Source: Thiomargarita sp. (GTDB lineage: Bacteria; Pseudomonadota; Gammaproteobacteria; Beggiatoales; Beggiatoaceae). From it: 64,000 bases of DNA. The position numbers and the translations under genes were made by a program. The notes below the pieces were generated by a model, which did not search any database, was not told where the DNA came from, and worked only from the letters and a program-made list of their open reading frames with translations. Shown here in pieces: positions 54,180 through 63,037 of the stretch (position 1 is the first letter of the stretch; each line of letters opens with the position of its first letter). The stretch lies in contig DYNP01000015.1 of the NCBI GenBank assembly GCA_020721005.1, positions 19,771-83,770 of the forward strand, given 5' to 3'.

Positions 54180-54782
54180 ATGCCCCAACAGTCCCCTCCC
54201 TATCAAGGTCGCCTGATTCAATGGGATGACGAAAAAGGATTCGGCTTCATCCAACCCGAACATGAAAAAGACCAAGTATTTCTCCACATCAGCCAAGTTC
54301 AACCAGCCACACGTCGCCCCAAACTCAATGACACCCTCCTCTACCAACTGACCTTTAACAAAAAAGGCCAACCTCAAGCCACTCAAGCCATTCTCCAGGG
54401 CGTCCCAAGCAAACTCCTCTGGCTCAACCCATGGCATTGGGGACTGATTTTATTCTGTACATTTGGGGCCCTCCACCTCATCATAAAAACCACTCCCCAA
54501 TGGTTTCCACTCAACATTCTCCCCCTCTTCCTTTACCTGTTAATGAGCCTGATTGCTTACATCCTATATGCTCGGGACAAATATTCTGCCCTCAAAAGCC
54601 AATGGAGAATTCCCGAAAACACTCTGCACGCAGTAGAAGCCTTGGGAGGTTGGCCAGGCGCCCTCATTGCCCAATTCTCATTCCGCCATAAAAGCGCTAA
54701 ACTTCCCTACCAAATACTATTCTGGACCATTGTAACCTCCCACCTCATAGCTTGGCTACTGTGGTTTTGGTCTCAACTGTAA
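54180..54782 (+). CDS. Cold-shock domain protein with DUF1294 membrane domain
   Basis: A 200-residue two-part protein. The N-terminal cold-shock domain (about residues 5-70: GRLIQWDDEKGFGFIQPEHEKDQVFLHIS) carries RNP1-type residues GFGFI and VFLHI, so it binds RNA or single-stranded DNA. The C-terminus is a DUF1294 membrane unit of three to four helices with the conserved YARDKYSALKSQWRIPE and FRHKSAK motifs. The combination is common in proteobacteria but its role is unknown. ATG at 54180 follows CAGGAAAT; the upstream in-frame codons run through the cbpA terminator and are excluded. Confidence 0.93.
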   Translation: MPQQSPPYQGRLIQWDDEKGFGFIQPEHEKDQVFLHISQVQPATRRPKLNDTLLYQLTFNKKGQPQATQAILQGVPSKLLWLNPWHWGLILFCTFGALHLIIKTTPQWFPLNILPLFLYLLMSLIAYILYARDKYSALKSQWRIPENTLHAVEALGGWPGALIAQFSFRHKSAKLPYQILFWTIVTSHLIAWLLWFWSQL

Positions 54783-54897
54783 AAAACAACCCCTTCTAAT
54801 CGATTTACAAATACATGCCATCCGCAAAACCCGTTCTGCGTTCCCATGCTCAATCATAGAAACGGGAATAGATGCAATCCGATACATTCAACTCAGA

Positions 54898-55491
54898 TTA
54901 AAGCAACCACCACCCCCGTTTCTGCAACAACATCTGTGTATTGGGACCCAATGGTAAACTGTAGGCATGAGAAGCAATCACCTGAGCCGTTTTAACCTCC
55001 ACCAATCGCAAATTCACATACAAAACATCCTTTGCTGCTGCATAATTTCCCGCCAATACCGCCTGAGCCTGATAACTCTCTGCCAAATAACGAGTCTCCC
55101 GAGACAACACAAACTCTCCCCGTCGTGAAATAATACTGAGCCGATCCTGTAAACGACTCTCTCGAACCTGATATCCTTGCTGAGCCAACCGTGCCGACAA
55201 TTGCTCGCTGATCAAACGACCCAACGAAGAACTGTCCCGCAAATTATCGATATCCGCTAAAGTGGTCACCAAGATCACATGCTCCGGCTCCAAACGCACC
55301 AAGGCATTCCCCAACAACCGATCAGCTGCCACAAAACTGCTCTCTGTCAAATCACTGTCCACAGCCACCTGCTCAACACACTCCCCAGTCTTGATCCGAT
55401 AACTGCATTCCCCAAACGCCACTTTATTCACCTGACACCCTATCAAACATCCCAAACTCACTCCCAACAAACACAATCTACCTATCATCAC
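54898..55491 (-). CDS. FlgO-family outer-membrane lipoprotein
   Basis: A 197-residue protein. A signal with lipobox (LGCLIGC, Cys near residue 19) is followed by a FlgO-like domain (about 55-195: SSFVAADRLLGNALVRLEPEHVILVTTLADIDNLRDSSSLGRLISEQLSARLAQQGYQV). FlgO in Vibrio is an outer-membrane protein needed for flagellar stability, but many FlgO-like lipoproteins occur without flagella. No flagellar gene is in the window. It overlaps the 3' end of pdxA by 14 bp, so it is the last gene of the SWIM-pdxA-FlgO unit. Confidence 0.85.
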   Translation of the reverse strand: MMIGRLCLLGVSLGCLIGCQVNKVAFGECSYRIKTGECVEQVAVDSDLTESSFVAADRLLGNALVRLEPEHVILVTTLADIDNLRDSSSLGRLISEQLSARLAQQGYQVRESRLQDRLSIISRRGEFVLSRETRYLAESYQAQAVLAGNYAAAKDVLYVNLRLVEVKTAQVIASHAYSLPLGPNTQMLLQKRGWWLL

Positions 55492-56485
55492 AATTCCCCA
55501 TCAATTTAGCCATTTGGATCGCCGCAGACAAACTGTGACTTTCCGCTTTACCAGTACCCGCTAAACACAAAGCCGTGCCATGATCCACTGAAGTCCGTAT
55601 GATCGGCAACCCCAAAGTCACATTCACCGCCTCCCCAAAGCCCTGAGACTTTAACACTGGCAACCCCTGATCATGATACATCGTCAACACCACATCTATT
55701 CCCTGCAAACTTTTTGCAGTGAAAGCCGTGTCGGCTGGGACTGGTCCCAACACTCTAATCCCTTGATCTCGCAAGCAATCAAGCACTGGAATCATGATCT
55801 CCTGTTCCTCCATGCCCAAATATCCCCCTTCACCCGCATGAGGATTCAAGCCACACACCAAAATCAAAGGATCAACCAACCCAAACCACCGTTGCAAATC
55901 TCGCTGCACAATCCAAATCACCTCTGCCAACAACACTTTACTGAGCTTCCCACTCACCTGATTGAGAGGCAGATGAGTTGTCACCAAAGCCACCCGTAAT
56001 CGTGGCGTGGCCAACATCATCACCACCCGTTCAGTCCTAGTCTGAGCCGCCAAAAATTCGGTATGACCCGTAAAGGGAATGCCTGCCTCATTGATCACCC
56101 CTTTATGAACGGGACCAGTCACCAAAGCCTGTGCCCAACCCTGTTGACAAGCCTCACAAGCCCGACGCAAGCTCTCCAATACATAAACTGCATTGGCTGC
56201 ACACAACTGACCAGCCTGCACCGATTGCTCAGTGGGAATAGGCACAATCTGTAAACACCCAGCCCTGTGAGGCTGCGGTACCTGAGTCCCAAATTTTTCC
56301 ACCTTTTGCAACTGAATCGACAACCCCAACTGCAAAGCCCGCTGAGCCAACATCTGTGGATCTGCAAATACCACCCATTCTGCACCCTCATCAGGCTGCT
56401 GAGCCAACTGCAAAACAATATCTGGACCAATTCCCGCTGGCTCTCCCGGAGTAATGGCCAATCGAATAATCGATGATGTGCTCAT
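55478..56485 (-). CDS. pdxA: 4-hydroxythreonine-4-phosphate dehydrogenase
   Basis: A 335-residue NAD-dependent enzyme of pyridoxal 5'-phosphate synthesis (DXP-dependent branch). Motifs are AITPGEPAGIGPD near the N-terminus, VTGPVHKGVINEAGIPFTGHTEFLA, CGLNPHAGEGGYLG with metal-binding His, and MYHDQGLPVLKSQGF with the second metal-binding His. I chose ATG at 56485; a GTG at 56512 would add nine unlike residues. Operon: SWIM protein gene 31 bp upstream, FlgO-like gene overlapping downstream. The often-linked ksgA/apaH genes are absent. Confidence 0.97.
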   Translation of the reverse strand: MSTSSIIRLAITPGEPAGIGPDIVLQLAQQPDEGAEWVVFADPQMLAQRALQLGLSIQLQKVEKFGTQVPQPHRAGCLQIVPIPTEQSVQAGQLCAANAVYVLESLRRACEACQQGWAQALVTGPVHKGVINEAGIPFTGHTEFLAAQTRTERVVMMLATPRLRVALVTTHLPLNQVSGKLSKVLLAEVIWIVQRDLQRWFGLVDPLILVCGLNPHAGEGGYLGMEEQEIMIPVLDCLRDQGIRVLGPVPADTAFTAKSLQGIDVVLTMYHDQGLPVLKSQGFGEAVNVTLGLPIIRTSVDHGTALCLAGTGKAESHSLSAAIQMAKLMGNCDDR

Positions 56486-56516
56486 TGATACACCATTCTC
56501 ATCATGCTTCACTCAA

Positions 56517-57575
56517 CTAAAAACCCAACCTCAAATTCAAATTTAATCTTACCCGCAACCCAAGGTAAACCCAAAAGGATCGTTGAGTTCTCATCAAACG
56601 CAAATATTCTGGATAACGACGTTGCTTCAACAATAACTGAGCATACACTTCCAACAACTGCTTTCTCACCTCATTGGGCAAAGTTTCCCAAAGCAAAACT
56701 CGATCATTCCCTTGTAAAATAGCCCCTAAAGGAGGGTAATGCCAACCGTATTCCAAAGCATAAATAGCCGTGCTAAACTGAAAGGGACTGTCAATCAATT
56801 CGGCTTCCCATTGGGTCAAACAATGGCGCCAATATTCCACCTGCTCCACCGACAACTGCATGCTCAAAATGGCCGTGGCCCACAACTGATCCAATTCTAC
56901 AAAAAATTCAGTGACCGTTCCCTCATCCTTGTAATCATATCGGGTTTGATAACCTTCCCAAGTCAACAAAGCCTCTTCAGTCACTAACTCCAATAAAGTC
57001 AAGGCATTACTCACCTCCCCACTTTGCAAAAAAGTGGTGATCTGCCCCAAAAAATTCCGAAATAAATCACAATCAAATCCATAATTCAAGGCTTCTCGAA
57101 TATGACGACGTGTTAACTCCACATCGATTTGCAAATACTCGGGCAAATTCACCGTAACCTGACTGGCCAACAGATGCTCAACCAATTGAGTCAATTGCGG
57201 CTGCCTTTTCAACAAAGCCAAAATAATAGCCTGTAACTGCGTTTTATGCAAGTGAGCCAACAACGAATCCAACGTGGCTTTAGACTCTATGACTGGATTC
57301 CCCATCAAACATCCCAATAACACCGCCACAATATGCTCACAACCTCTTTCACCTTCATGACAAGTACACTGCGTAGAAATCAAACTGCCCTCATGAAATT
57401 GCAAATAAACATAATTATTTTTATCAACAACTTGCACTGCACCTTCAATCCCATCTCCTCTTTGCACCAACCACTGCACTGTCTGCTGCTGATACAAATT
57501 TTCCCCCAAAGCAAACAGAGACTCGCTGACATAACTGCGAATCAAAGGTATACTCAACTTAAATAGGGCTGACAT
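56517..57575 (-). CDS. SWIM zinc-finger protein
   Basis: A 352-residue protein. After an N-terminal domain that begins LFKLSIPLIRSYVSESLFALGENLYQQ, a SWIM zinc finger appears (CTCHEGERGCEH, CxCx(n)CxH, about residues 69-80). The rest is helical (about 100-345). SWIM domains bind zinc and mediate DNA or protein contacts; in bacteria they are often next to SNF2 helicases or MoxR-VWA clusters. Here the partner genes are pdxA and the FlgO-like gene, which give no hint. The last ten residues (RVRLNLNLRLGF) are low complexity. Confidence 0.85.
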   Translation of the reverse strand: MSALFKLSIPLIRSYVSESLFALGENLYQQQTVQWLVQRGDGIEGAVQVVDKNNYVYLQFHEGSLISTQCTCHEGERGCEHIVAVLLGCLMGNPVIESKATLDSLLAHLHKTQLQAIILALLKRQPQLTQLVEHLLASQVTVNLPEYLQIDVELTRRHIREALNYGFDCDLFRNFLGQITTFLQSGEVSNALTLLELVTEEALLTWEGYQTRYDYKDEGTVTEFFVELDQLWATAILSMQLSVEQVEYWRHCLTQWEAELIDSPFQFSTAIYALEYGWHYPPLGAILQGNDRVLLWETLPNEVRKQLLEVYAQLLLKQRRYPEYLRLMRTQRSFWVYLGLRVRLNLNLRLGF

Positions 57576-57641
57576 AAACCTTCCCCATCTTCAACCTATT
57601 GTTAGACCTCAACTTATTGTCAGGAACCAATTCAGTCACTT

Positions 57642-58274
57642 TTACTGCCCCTTATTTTTCAACCAGTTTCTCATGATATTGACAAAAACTGGTGCAAAAG
57701 GCGATAATTTTCCATTATCTGTTCGTTCCAACATAGCCATCGATAACTTCAATAACTCCTCATCTTCAAACAATTCAAGCCCTTCCACTGATCTTCCATA
57801 CCGTTTAAAGATCAGACTGTCAAACAATCTCTTCCTTGCTTCCCACAATTTTTTATTCGCCAAATTTAATATTTCTAGAGTGTTTTGAGCTCGCTCGGAC
57901 AAACCCTTCACATTTCCAGAAATGTAAAATTTAAGTTCTGTTTCACATTCTTGCATAAAAGGGGTCAGCGGCAATGGTTTTGAACCTCGTTTTATTCCAC
58001 ACTGCTCTTTGGTATTACAACTGGCCACAATGTTATTATAATCCAAACTTTGATTTGGAACAGACACTTGCGCCTCCACATGCTCATTATGTGAACTTGT
58101 CTCTTCAATCGATTTACAACAGTAGGCACACAGATAATATTGTTCTCGCAAACAAGCTTATCGAATCGCCTGTCGCTCAGTTTCGGGAAGCTCACCATAA
58201 TGAGACAGCTTTTTTCCATGTTTCTTCCAGTGAGTTAATGCCAACGGCTCTGGAGATTTACTGATTTTGCGCAT
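57642..58274 (-). pseudogene. PtuB-like HNH nuclease gene with an in-frame stop
   Basis: ATG at 58274 begins MRKISKSPEPLALTHWKK, the usual N-terminus of the TIGR02646/PtuB nuclease family. A TAA at codon 39 (58158-58160) interrupts it. The same frame continues without further stops as ACLREQYYLCAYCCKSIEE, NEHVEAQVSVPNQSLDYNNIVASC, then a helical C-terminus. The HNH core (CAYC, His in NEHVEAQ, Asn in LDYNN) is preserved, but the conserved IEH is NEH-VEA. Without the stop, the product would be 210 residues. Its start overlaps the end of the ATPase remnant by 17 bp, as in an intact operon. It is either dead or needs read-through. Confidence 0.8.
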
Positions 58275-58464
58275 GGCGAACCTCCAATCTCTTCAACAAC
58301 AATTTGGCTTTTATCAATTCCAGATTGTTGCTGGACAATATAAGTTGAACTTTACATGATTTACCAGCTCCATTATTACCCACCAATACAGTGATTTGAG
58401 AAAGAGACACGTCCAAAGTTTCAAAGGGACCATAGTTTTCAAGAAACAAATTTGTTATCTTCAT
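58258..58464 (-). pseudogene. Internally deleted AAA ATPase (PtuA/OLD-like)
   Basis: ATG at 58464 gives MKITNLFLENYGPFETLDV and the Walker A motif VGNNGAGKS (near residues 27-35), the standard N-terminus of SMC/OLD-type ATPases of Septu and similar defence systems. Directly after GKS comes CKVQLILSSNNLELIKAKLLLKRLEVRHAQNQ, which reads as a C-terminal end. A full protein would be several hundred residues, so the middle, including Walker B, is missing. The junction shows GTAAA on both sides (GGTAAATCATGTAAAG), consistent with a microhomology deletion. The reading frame happens to be kept, so a 68-residue peptide could be made. Confidence 0.75.
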
Positions 58465-58493
58465 GAAGCAAATCCTTTGAAAAAATGACCGGA

Positions 58494-58562
58494 CTAACAA
58501 ATTAACTCGAAAATTTCCGACTTCAACCACTTTAAAATTTCCAAATTATCTCCTAAAACAAT
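58494..58562 (-). pseudogene. N-terminal scrap of a third DNA methyltransferase
   Basis: Read on the minus strand, 23 codons from 58562 give IVLGDNLEILKWLKSEIFELIC then TAG. Aligned with residues 4-25 of the methyltransferase at 59453-60472 (LLLGDNLEVLKTLESENVDLIY) 13 of 22 residues are identical. There is no start codon and everything after is lost. It sits between the second methyltransferase and the ATPase remnant and shows that a third tandem copy was once present, or that the deletion trimmed it. Confidence 0.7.
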
Positions 58563-58583
58563 GGTCTATCCATGACAATGATC

Positions 58584-59456
58584 TCACCGCAACGATTTCT
58601 CTGTAAAATTAGAAAAATCCCTCAACAACCCCTCATGCTGCTGTTGCAACCGCATTCTCGATACTTTAACTGCTTGTTCCGATTGATCAATGCCGATCCA
58701 GTACCGTTGCAACCGTTCCGCTACCACCACTGTGGTGCCACTGCCCACAAATGGATCTAAAACCATATCGCCCTCATTGCTGGCACATCGGATAATACGC
58801 TCTAGAAGAGCCTCGGGTTTTTGAGTGGGATAGCCAATGCGTTCCTTTACAGAAATATGAGCACCGCTGCCGATATCGCTCCACCAATCTTCCAAAGTCT
58901 TACCTTCCTGTTCCCTATTTCTCAAAGCCTTGGCATGTTCAATTGACGCTCTTTCCCTATTATACAATGTTCCCTTGTTATGAATACCGCTTAAATAAGG
59001 AACTTTTATAGGGTGAAAAGTAAAAGTGGAAGTCTTTGAATATCTCCAAATAGTATCATGTTTTTGTGGAAAATTCCTCTTTGATTGACTGGGTCCCTTA
59101 TAACACCAAATAATCTCATTACGAAAATTGTGTTCCCCAAATATTTTATCCAGAATGAATACCCGGATATAAGCGTTTGCATGCCAATCACAGTGCAAAA
59201 ATATCGATCCTGTGGACTTTAATACCCGGTGCATTTCCATCACTCGCTCTTTTAACCATGCAACATAATGATCAATCCCCCCAGACCATTGGTCTTGAAA
59301 ACCTCGAATTTCCCCATTATCTTCCTGAATCACTTCATAATTACGGTTGGAAAAAAACGGGGGATCCAAATAGATCAAATCGACACTTTTCGACTCCAAG
59401 GTCTTCAAAATTTGCAAATTATCGCCCAATAACAATTTATTGATAACATTGTTCAT
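58584..59456 (-). CDS. DNA methyltransferase (beta-class, second tandem copy)
   Basis: A 290-residue amino-methyltransferase with catalytic motif IV first (DLIYLDPPFFS, DPPF at residues 31-34) and the SAM-binding motif I near the C-terminus (VLDPFVGSGTTVVVAERL), i.e. the beta order. WCYKGPSQSKRN and HISVKERIGYPTQKPEALLERII are conserved landmarks. The motif DPPF indicates N6-adenine or N4-cytosine methylation. It overlaps the stop of the first copy by 4 bp (ATGA). The termini are highly similar to that copy, but the middle (target recognition) differs, so the two should methylate different sites. Confidence 0.93.
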   Translation of the reverse strand: MNNVINKLLLGDNLQILKTLESKSVDLIYLDPPFFSNRNYEVIQEDNGEIRGFQDQWSGGIDHYVAWLKERVMEMHRVLKSTGSIFLHCDWHANAYIRVFILDKIFGEHNFRNEIIWCYKGPSQSKRNFPQKHDTIWRYSKTSTFTFHPIKVPYLSGIHNKGTLYNRERASIEHAKALRNREQEGKTLEDWWSDIGSGAHISVKERIGYPTQKPEALLERIIRCASNEGDMVLDPFVGSGTTVVVAERLQRYWIGIDQSEQAVKVSRMRLQQQHEGLLRDFSNFTEKSLR

Positions 59457-60472
59457 AACAATGTCCTCGCTGTAAAATCAGGAACTTCTCTCAACAACTC
59501 CTCGCGCTGCTGTTGCAATCGCATTCTCGACACTCTAACTGCTTGTTCCGATTGATCAATACCAATCCAGTGCCGTTGCAACCGCTCTGCCACCACCACT
59601 GTGGTGCCACTGCCCACAAATGGATCTAAAACCACCTCATGTTGATTACTGGCCATTTTAATAATGCGTTCCAACAAAGCCTCGGGTTTTTGAGTTGGAT
59701 AACCTATGCGCTCTTTGGCATGCGCTTGGACATTGGGAATGTCAGCCCAAATATCACCACATAAATTCCCTTTATTTTCATCAAGATAACGTTTAAATGC
59801 CAAACGACCGGCTGGATTTTTGGGAAAATGAATTAAGCCCTCCTCATCCCACTTTTGCAAGGTGGTGAGAGCACAACGCCATCCGTTAACTGGGGGTTTA
59901 TAGCCTTTGTAATCATATAAACCTTGGGGATTCATTCGACTGGGATTGGCTAAATTATCCAAACGATATTGTCCTTTTTCATCTTTATGCTTATAGGCTT
60001 CTTGAATGTATTTTTGCTCATAAGCTGAATAGACTGGATGATAAGTAATTGTTTTCGATTTAGAATAATACCAAATGGTATCTTTCAAAACGGCCAGTTT
60101 TTTCTTAGCATCATTATGGGCATTATGTCTTTGCCAAACAATTTCTCCCTTAAAATTTTGTTCTCCAAAAATTCTGTTCAAAATAAAAACTTTGATCTCA
60201 GCATTCGCATGCCAATCACAGTGCAAAAATATCGATCCCGTGGATTTTAACACCCGGTACATTTCTTCCACCCGCTCTTTCAACCATGCAATATAATATT
60301 CGATGCCTCCGGACCACTGATCTTGAAAACTTCGAATTTCCCCAGCATCTCCCCAGATTATTTCATAGTTGCGATTGGAAAAAAAGGGGGGGTCTAAATA
60401 AATTAAATCGACATTTTCCGATTCCAAGGTTTTCAAAACTTCCAAATTGTCACCCAATAGTAACTTATTCAC
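59453..60472 (-). CDS. DNA methyltransferase (beta-class, first tandem copy)
   Basis: A 339-residue methyltransferase. Start GTG at 60472 with an AAAAGG ribosome binding site. Motif IV is DLIYLDPPFFS (DPPF 27-30), motif I is VVLDPFVGSGTTVVVAERL (near residue 285), and the CPPY-like region is replaced by IVWQRHNAHNDAKKKLAV. The target-recognition middle (DEKGQYRLDNLANPSRMNPQGLYDYKGYKPP) matches the adenine-methyltransferase type seen beside type III-like or stand-alone systems. No restriction subunit (Res or similar) is next to it. It heads the operon that runs through the second copy into the ATPase and HNH remnants. Confidence 0.94.
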   Translation of the reverse strand: MNKLLLGDNLEVLKTLESENVDLIYLDPPFFSNRNYEIIWGDAGEIRSFQDQWSGGIEYYIAWLKERVEEMYRVLKSTGSIFLHCDWHANAEIKVFILNRIFGEQNFKGEIVWQRHNAHNDAKKKLAVLKDTIWYYSKSKTITYHPVYSAYEQKYIQEAYKHKDEKGQYRLDNLANPSRMNPQGLYDYKGYKPPVNGWRCALTTLQKWDEEGLIHFPKNPAGRLAFKRYLDENKGNLCGDIWADIPNVQAHAKERIGYPTQKPEALLERIIKMASNQHEVVLDPFVGSGTTVVVAERLQRHWIGIDQSEQAVRVSRMRLQQQREELLREVPDFTARTLL

Positions 60473-60593
60473 AACGATGACCTTTTTGATGATTCAATGG
60501 TCCACTATAGTATTTGAATTTTATTAATTGAGAGAGTTTTGAAAGACCTTCCATAAGTTTTTATCTTTTTTTAAAGGGAGTCATGCAAAGATC

Positions 60594-62942
60594 TCAAGGC
60601 AGTTTAAAAGTGCGAGTGGCTTGTTCATTATTCTCCAATAATAGAGAGAAGTGAAAAGGAGAATGCCCTGGTGTTAAAAAGTAAATTTGACAAATGCCCG
60701 GTTTTAACCCAGTTTCATGATAATAGCCAGTTTCATCTGTTTCATTCAGTCGCCACTGTTCCTGATTGTGCACTAGATAGGGGACATGAGATATGGGGTG
60801 ATGATTGTTTTTATCCAACAATTGACCGTTTAAACTGGCAAATTTGGCAAGGGGGATCAGGGACAAAGTGCCTAAATCTTGCGAAGTTTTTTGTAAATCA
60901 TCGGTCACAGTTAACAATTGAGAATGTAGAGTTTCCTGATAACCCCAAGCATTCCCTTGTACATAATAGTTGCTGCCAGATTGCAGAGTTAATTTGAGAT
61001 TGGCCAAACCTTGTCGATCGGTTTTGGTAAAAGCAATCAGGGGATGTGTCAGGGTGGTTTTGGGAAGTTGGGAAGGGGGATTTTGGTAAATGCGCACCCA
61101 ACTAAAGGGCAGTGGTTGTTGGGTTTTGGCATCAATCAGCTTAATTTTCAAAGAGATAGTTTGTGGACGAGGGGGTAAAAATCGGAAAGAGTTGGGCCAG
61201 TAGGGGTAGGCTAATTGGGGAATTACGGGTTGGGCTGGGTGTTGTTGTAACCAGTCACGAAGGGCTTGAAAGGTGGCATGTTCACATTGGGCACGGTTGG
61301 CACAGTGCACTCGGGCCATGGGTTGGGCAGGCGAATTATTAACCAGGGTGCCTTCGTGTCGATATCCCCAGTAATGGGGACTATTTTGGGAATGGGGGCT
61401 GAGTTGGTTTGGGTGAGTGGTTTGTGGGAAGCCGAGAATTTTTTCAGTGATTTGGGCACCATAAAGGGGTTTTTGATCGAGTAAGGGTTTAAGTTGTGGA
61501 AAGGTCAATTGGGGGGTAAAACGTTGGCCAGCATAGCTGATCAGGGTGTCGCCAGTTTGGATCTTGGACCAATTTTGTCCTTTGAAAATATGGTGTTGGG
61601 TGGTTAAGCCCATGAGCAGTTGCAGTGGGAATTGAGAAGGTAGGGGATGGTGTTCGAGATCGGTGAGCACACTGAGAAATTTGCCAGGTTTTTCCGCTAA
61701 AGGGAGATTGTCTGGAATATCGAACAGTAGAGGGGAAGGGTTTTCGTCTCTTGTTGAAAAGGGATTGGTGGCTTGATCAGGGGTATTGAGTTGGTAAGAG
61801 AATAATTCTTCTTCGGTAAAGTGAAGCAATTTGCCAAGTTGGTAACAGGAGACTTGTTGGCAAAAATCGGGAGGTAAGAGGGAGGTGATGGCGCCTTGGG
61901 GGTCTTGGCCTTGATTAAAATAGGTATCGTGGAGTACTTGATCATGGGCAGTGAGACCAGAATGTGGGGTGCCCAAAGTGGTGGCAGAGGCAATCAGATG
62001 CTGATAAGGCGCATGGGTAGCCAGATTTTGTAAGTAGGTTCGTACCAGTATTCCCCCCAGAGAATGGGCCACGATGTGGATTTGATGACCGGTGGCTTGA
62101 GCAATGGTATAAAGAGTGGTGGCCAGGTCTGCTGCGGTGTCTTCAAAGTGGCTGGCGGTTGCCCAACGAAATTCAAAGAGGATATAGTGGGAATCTGTGT
62201 CAGCGCTTGGTTTGCCGAGTTCTAATAGACGGTTGGGCAGGTCGCCCCAGGTGGATTTTCCGCCGCCAAATTCCTTGTAAGGAGTATATCCATGTATCAG
62301 GAGAATGGGCTCTTTGTTGTGGTAACATGATTTTTGAGTGGGGGAACAGTGTGAGGTGGTTTCTGAGGCAAGACGGAGACTGGTTTTAAAAAATAGGGGG
62401 GTTTTGCTGTTCAGGAAGATCAAGTTATTAATACGGTTGCCATAGCCAATTTCTCCGGGGGCTTTCCAAAAATAGGCGGAATTGCTGAGCCAGCGATGTC
62501 GCAAAGTCTCATTGGGATTGGAGAGTGCAGAGAGTTGAGAGGAAGGGGATGAGGTTGGAGAAGGGGAAAGAAGAGTGATTTGTTCTAGGGTCGGCACCGT
62601 GGCTTGTAACCATTGGGGTTCAGGAAGTTGTAAGATGAATGGACCGGTTTTTTCTGAATGTAATAGGGTTACTAGATTGCCTTGATTGTCCCATTCTCTC
62701 TTTATGTGAATGAGCATTGGGGAGGAGGAGTCTGGATGATAAATACGGGTGTTCCCCAGATGGTTGGTGGCATATTTTGGACCTTGGGCATGGAGTTGCC
62801 CCTCTTCAAGAATGGGAATGGGAATTTGAGTTGAGGAAGGCTTGGTATTGACAGGTGAGATTGGTGAGGTTTGATGGGTACAGTTGAGCAGAAGGGCAGC
62901 ATAAAGGGTGAGTTGGAATGTCAGTTTGCCCAGAGCCTTCAT
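60594..62942 (-). CDS. Large secreted lipase-like lipoprotein with C-terminal beta domains
   Basis: A 782-residue protein. From ATG at 62942 a signal with lipobox (LLLNC, Cys near residue 22) is predicted. An ATG at 63020 would put 26 extra residues ahead of it. The hydrolase domain (about residues 170-480) has LLIHGYTPYKEFGGGKSTWGDL and the nucleophile Ser in HIVAHSLGGILVRTYL; ATTLGTPHSG follows. About 590-780 holds two carboxypeptidase-regulatory-like beta-sandwich units (KLIDAKTQQPLPFSWVRIYQ and LNGQLLDKNNHHPISHVPY). It is probably an outer-membrane or extracellular esterase. Unlike the small hydrolase at 23748, it has a long Ser/Thr/Pro-rich linker. Next to epmB, 96 bp from its end. Confidence 0.85.
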   Translation of the reverse strand: MKALGKLTFQLTLYAALLLNCTHQTSPISPVNTKPSSTQIPIPILEEGQLHAQGPKYATNHLGNTRIYHPDSSSPMLIHIKREWDNQGNLVTLLHSEKTGPFILQLPEPQWLQATVPTLEQITLLSPSPTSSPSSQLSALSNPNETLRHRWLSNSAYFWKAPGEIGYGNRINNLIFLNSKTPLFFKTSLRLASETTSHCSPTQKSCYHNKEPILLIHGYTPYKEFGGGKSTWGDLPNRLLELGKPSADTDSHYILFEFRWATASHFEDTAADLATTLYTIAQATGHQIHIVAHSLGGILVRTYLQNLATHAPYQHLIASATTLGTPHSGLTAHDQVLHDTYFNQGQDPQGAITSLLPPDFCQQVSCYQLGKLLHFTEEELFSYQLNTPDQATNPFSTRDENPSPLLFDIPDNLPLAEKPGKFLSVLTDLEHHPLPSQFPLQLLMGLTTQHHIFKGQNWSKIQTGDTLISYAGQRFTPQLTFPQLKPLLDQKPLYGAQITEKILGFPQTTHPNQLSPHSQNSPHYWGYRHEGTLVNNSPAQPMARVHCANRAQCEHATFQALRDWLQQHPAQPVIPQLAYPYWPNSFRFLPPRPQTISLKIKLIDAKTQQPLPFSWVRIYQNPPSQLPKTTLTHPLIAFTKTDRQGLANLKLTLQSGSNYYVQGNAWGYQETLHSQLLTVTDDLQKTSQDLGTLSLIPLAKFASLNGQLLDKNNHHPISHVPYLVHNQEQWRLNETDETGYYHETGLKPGICQIYFLTPGHSPFHFSLLLENNEQATRTFKLP

Positions 62943-63037
62943 TTTGGGTAGGGTACAGGGGAACCCGGAAGGCTTTTGGGAATGTAAAGTGGGGATTAGA
63001 GGGGAATTTAAGGGCGCCATGGGATTTTGAGAGGGGG

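Noticed and set aside
62943-63020. Longer start for the large lipoprotein hydrolase at 63020
   Set aside because: It would place 26 polar residues before the lipobox signal; ATG at 62942 gives a normal lipoprotein signal. Not excluded experimentally.
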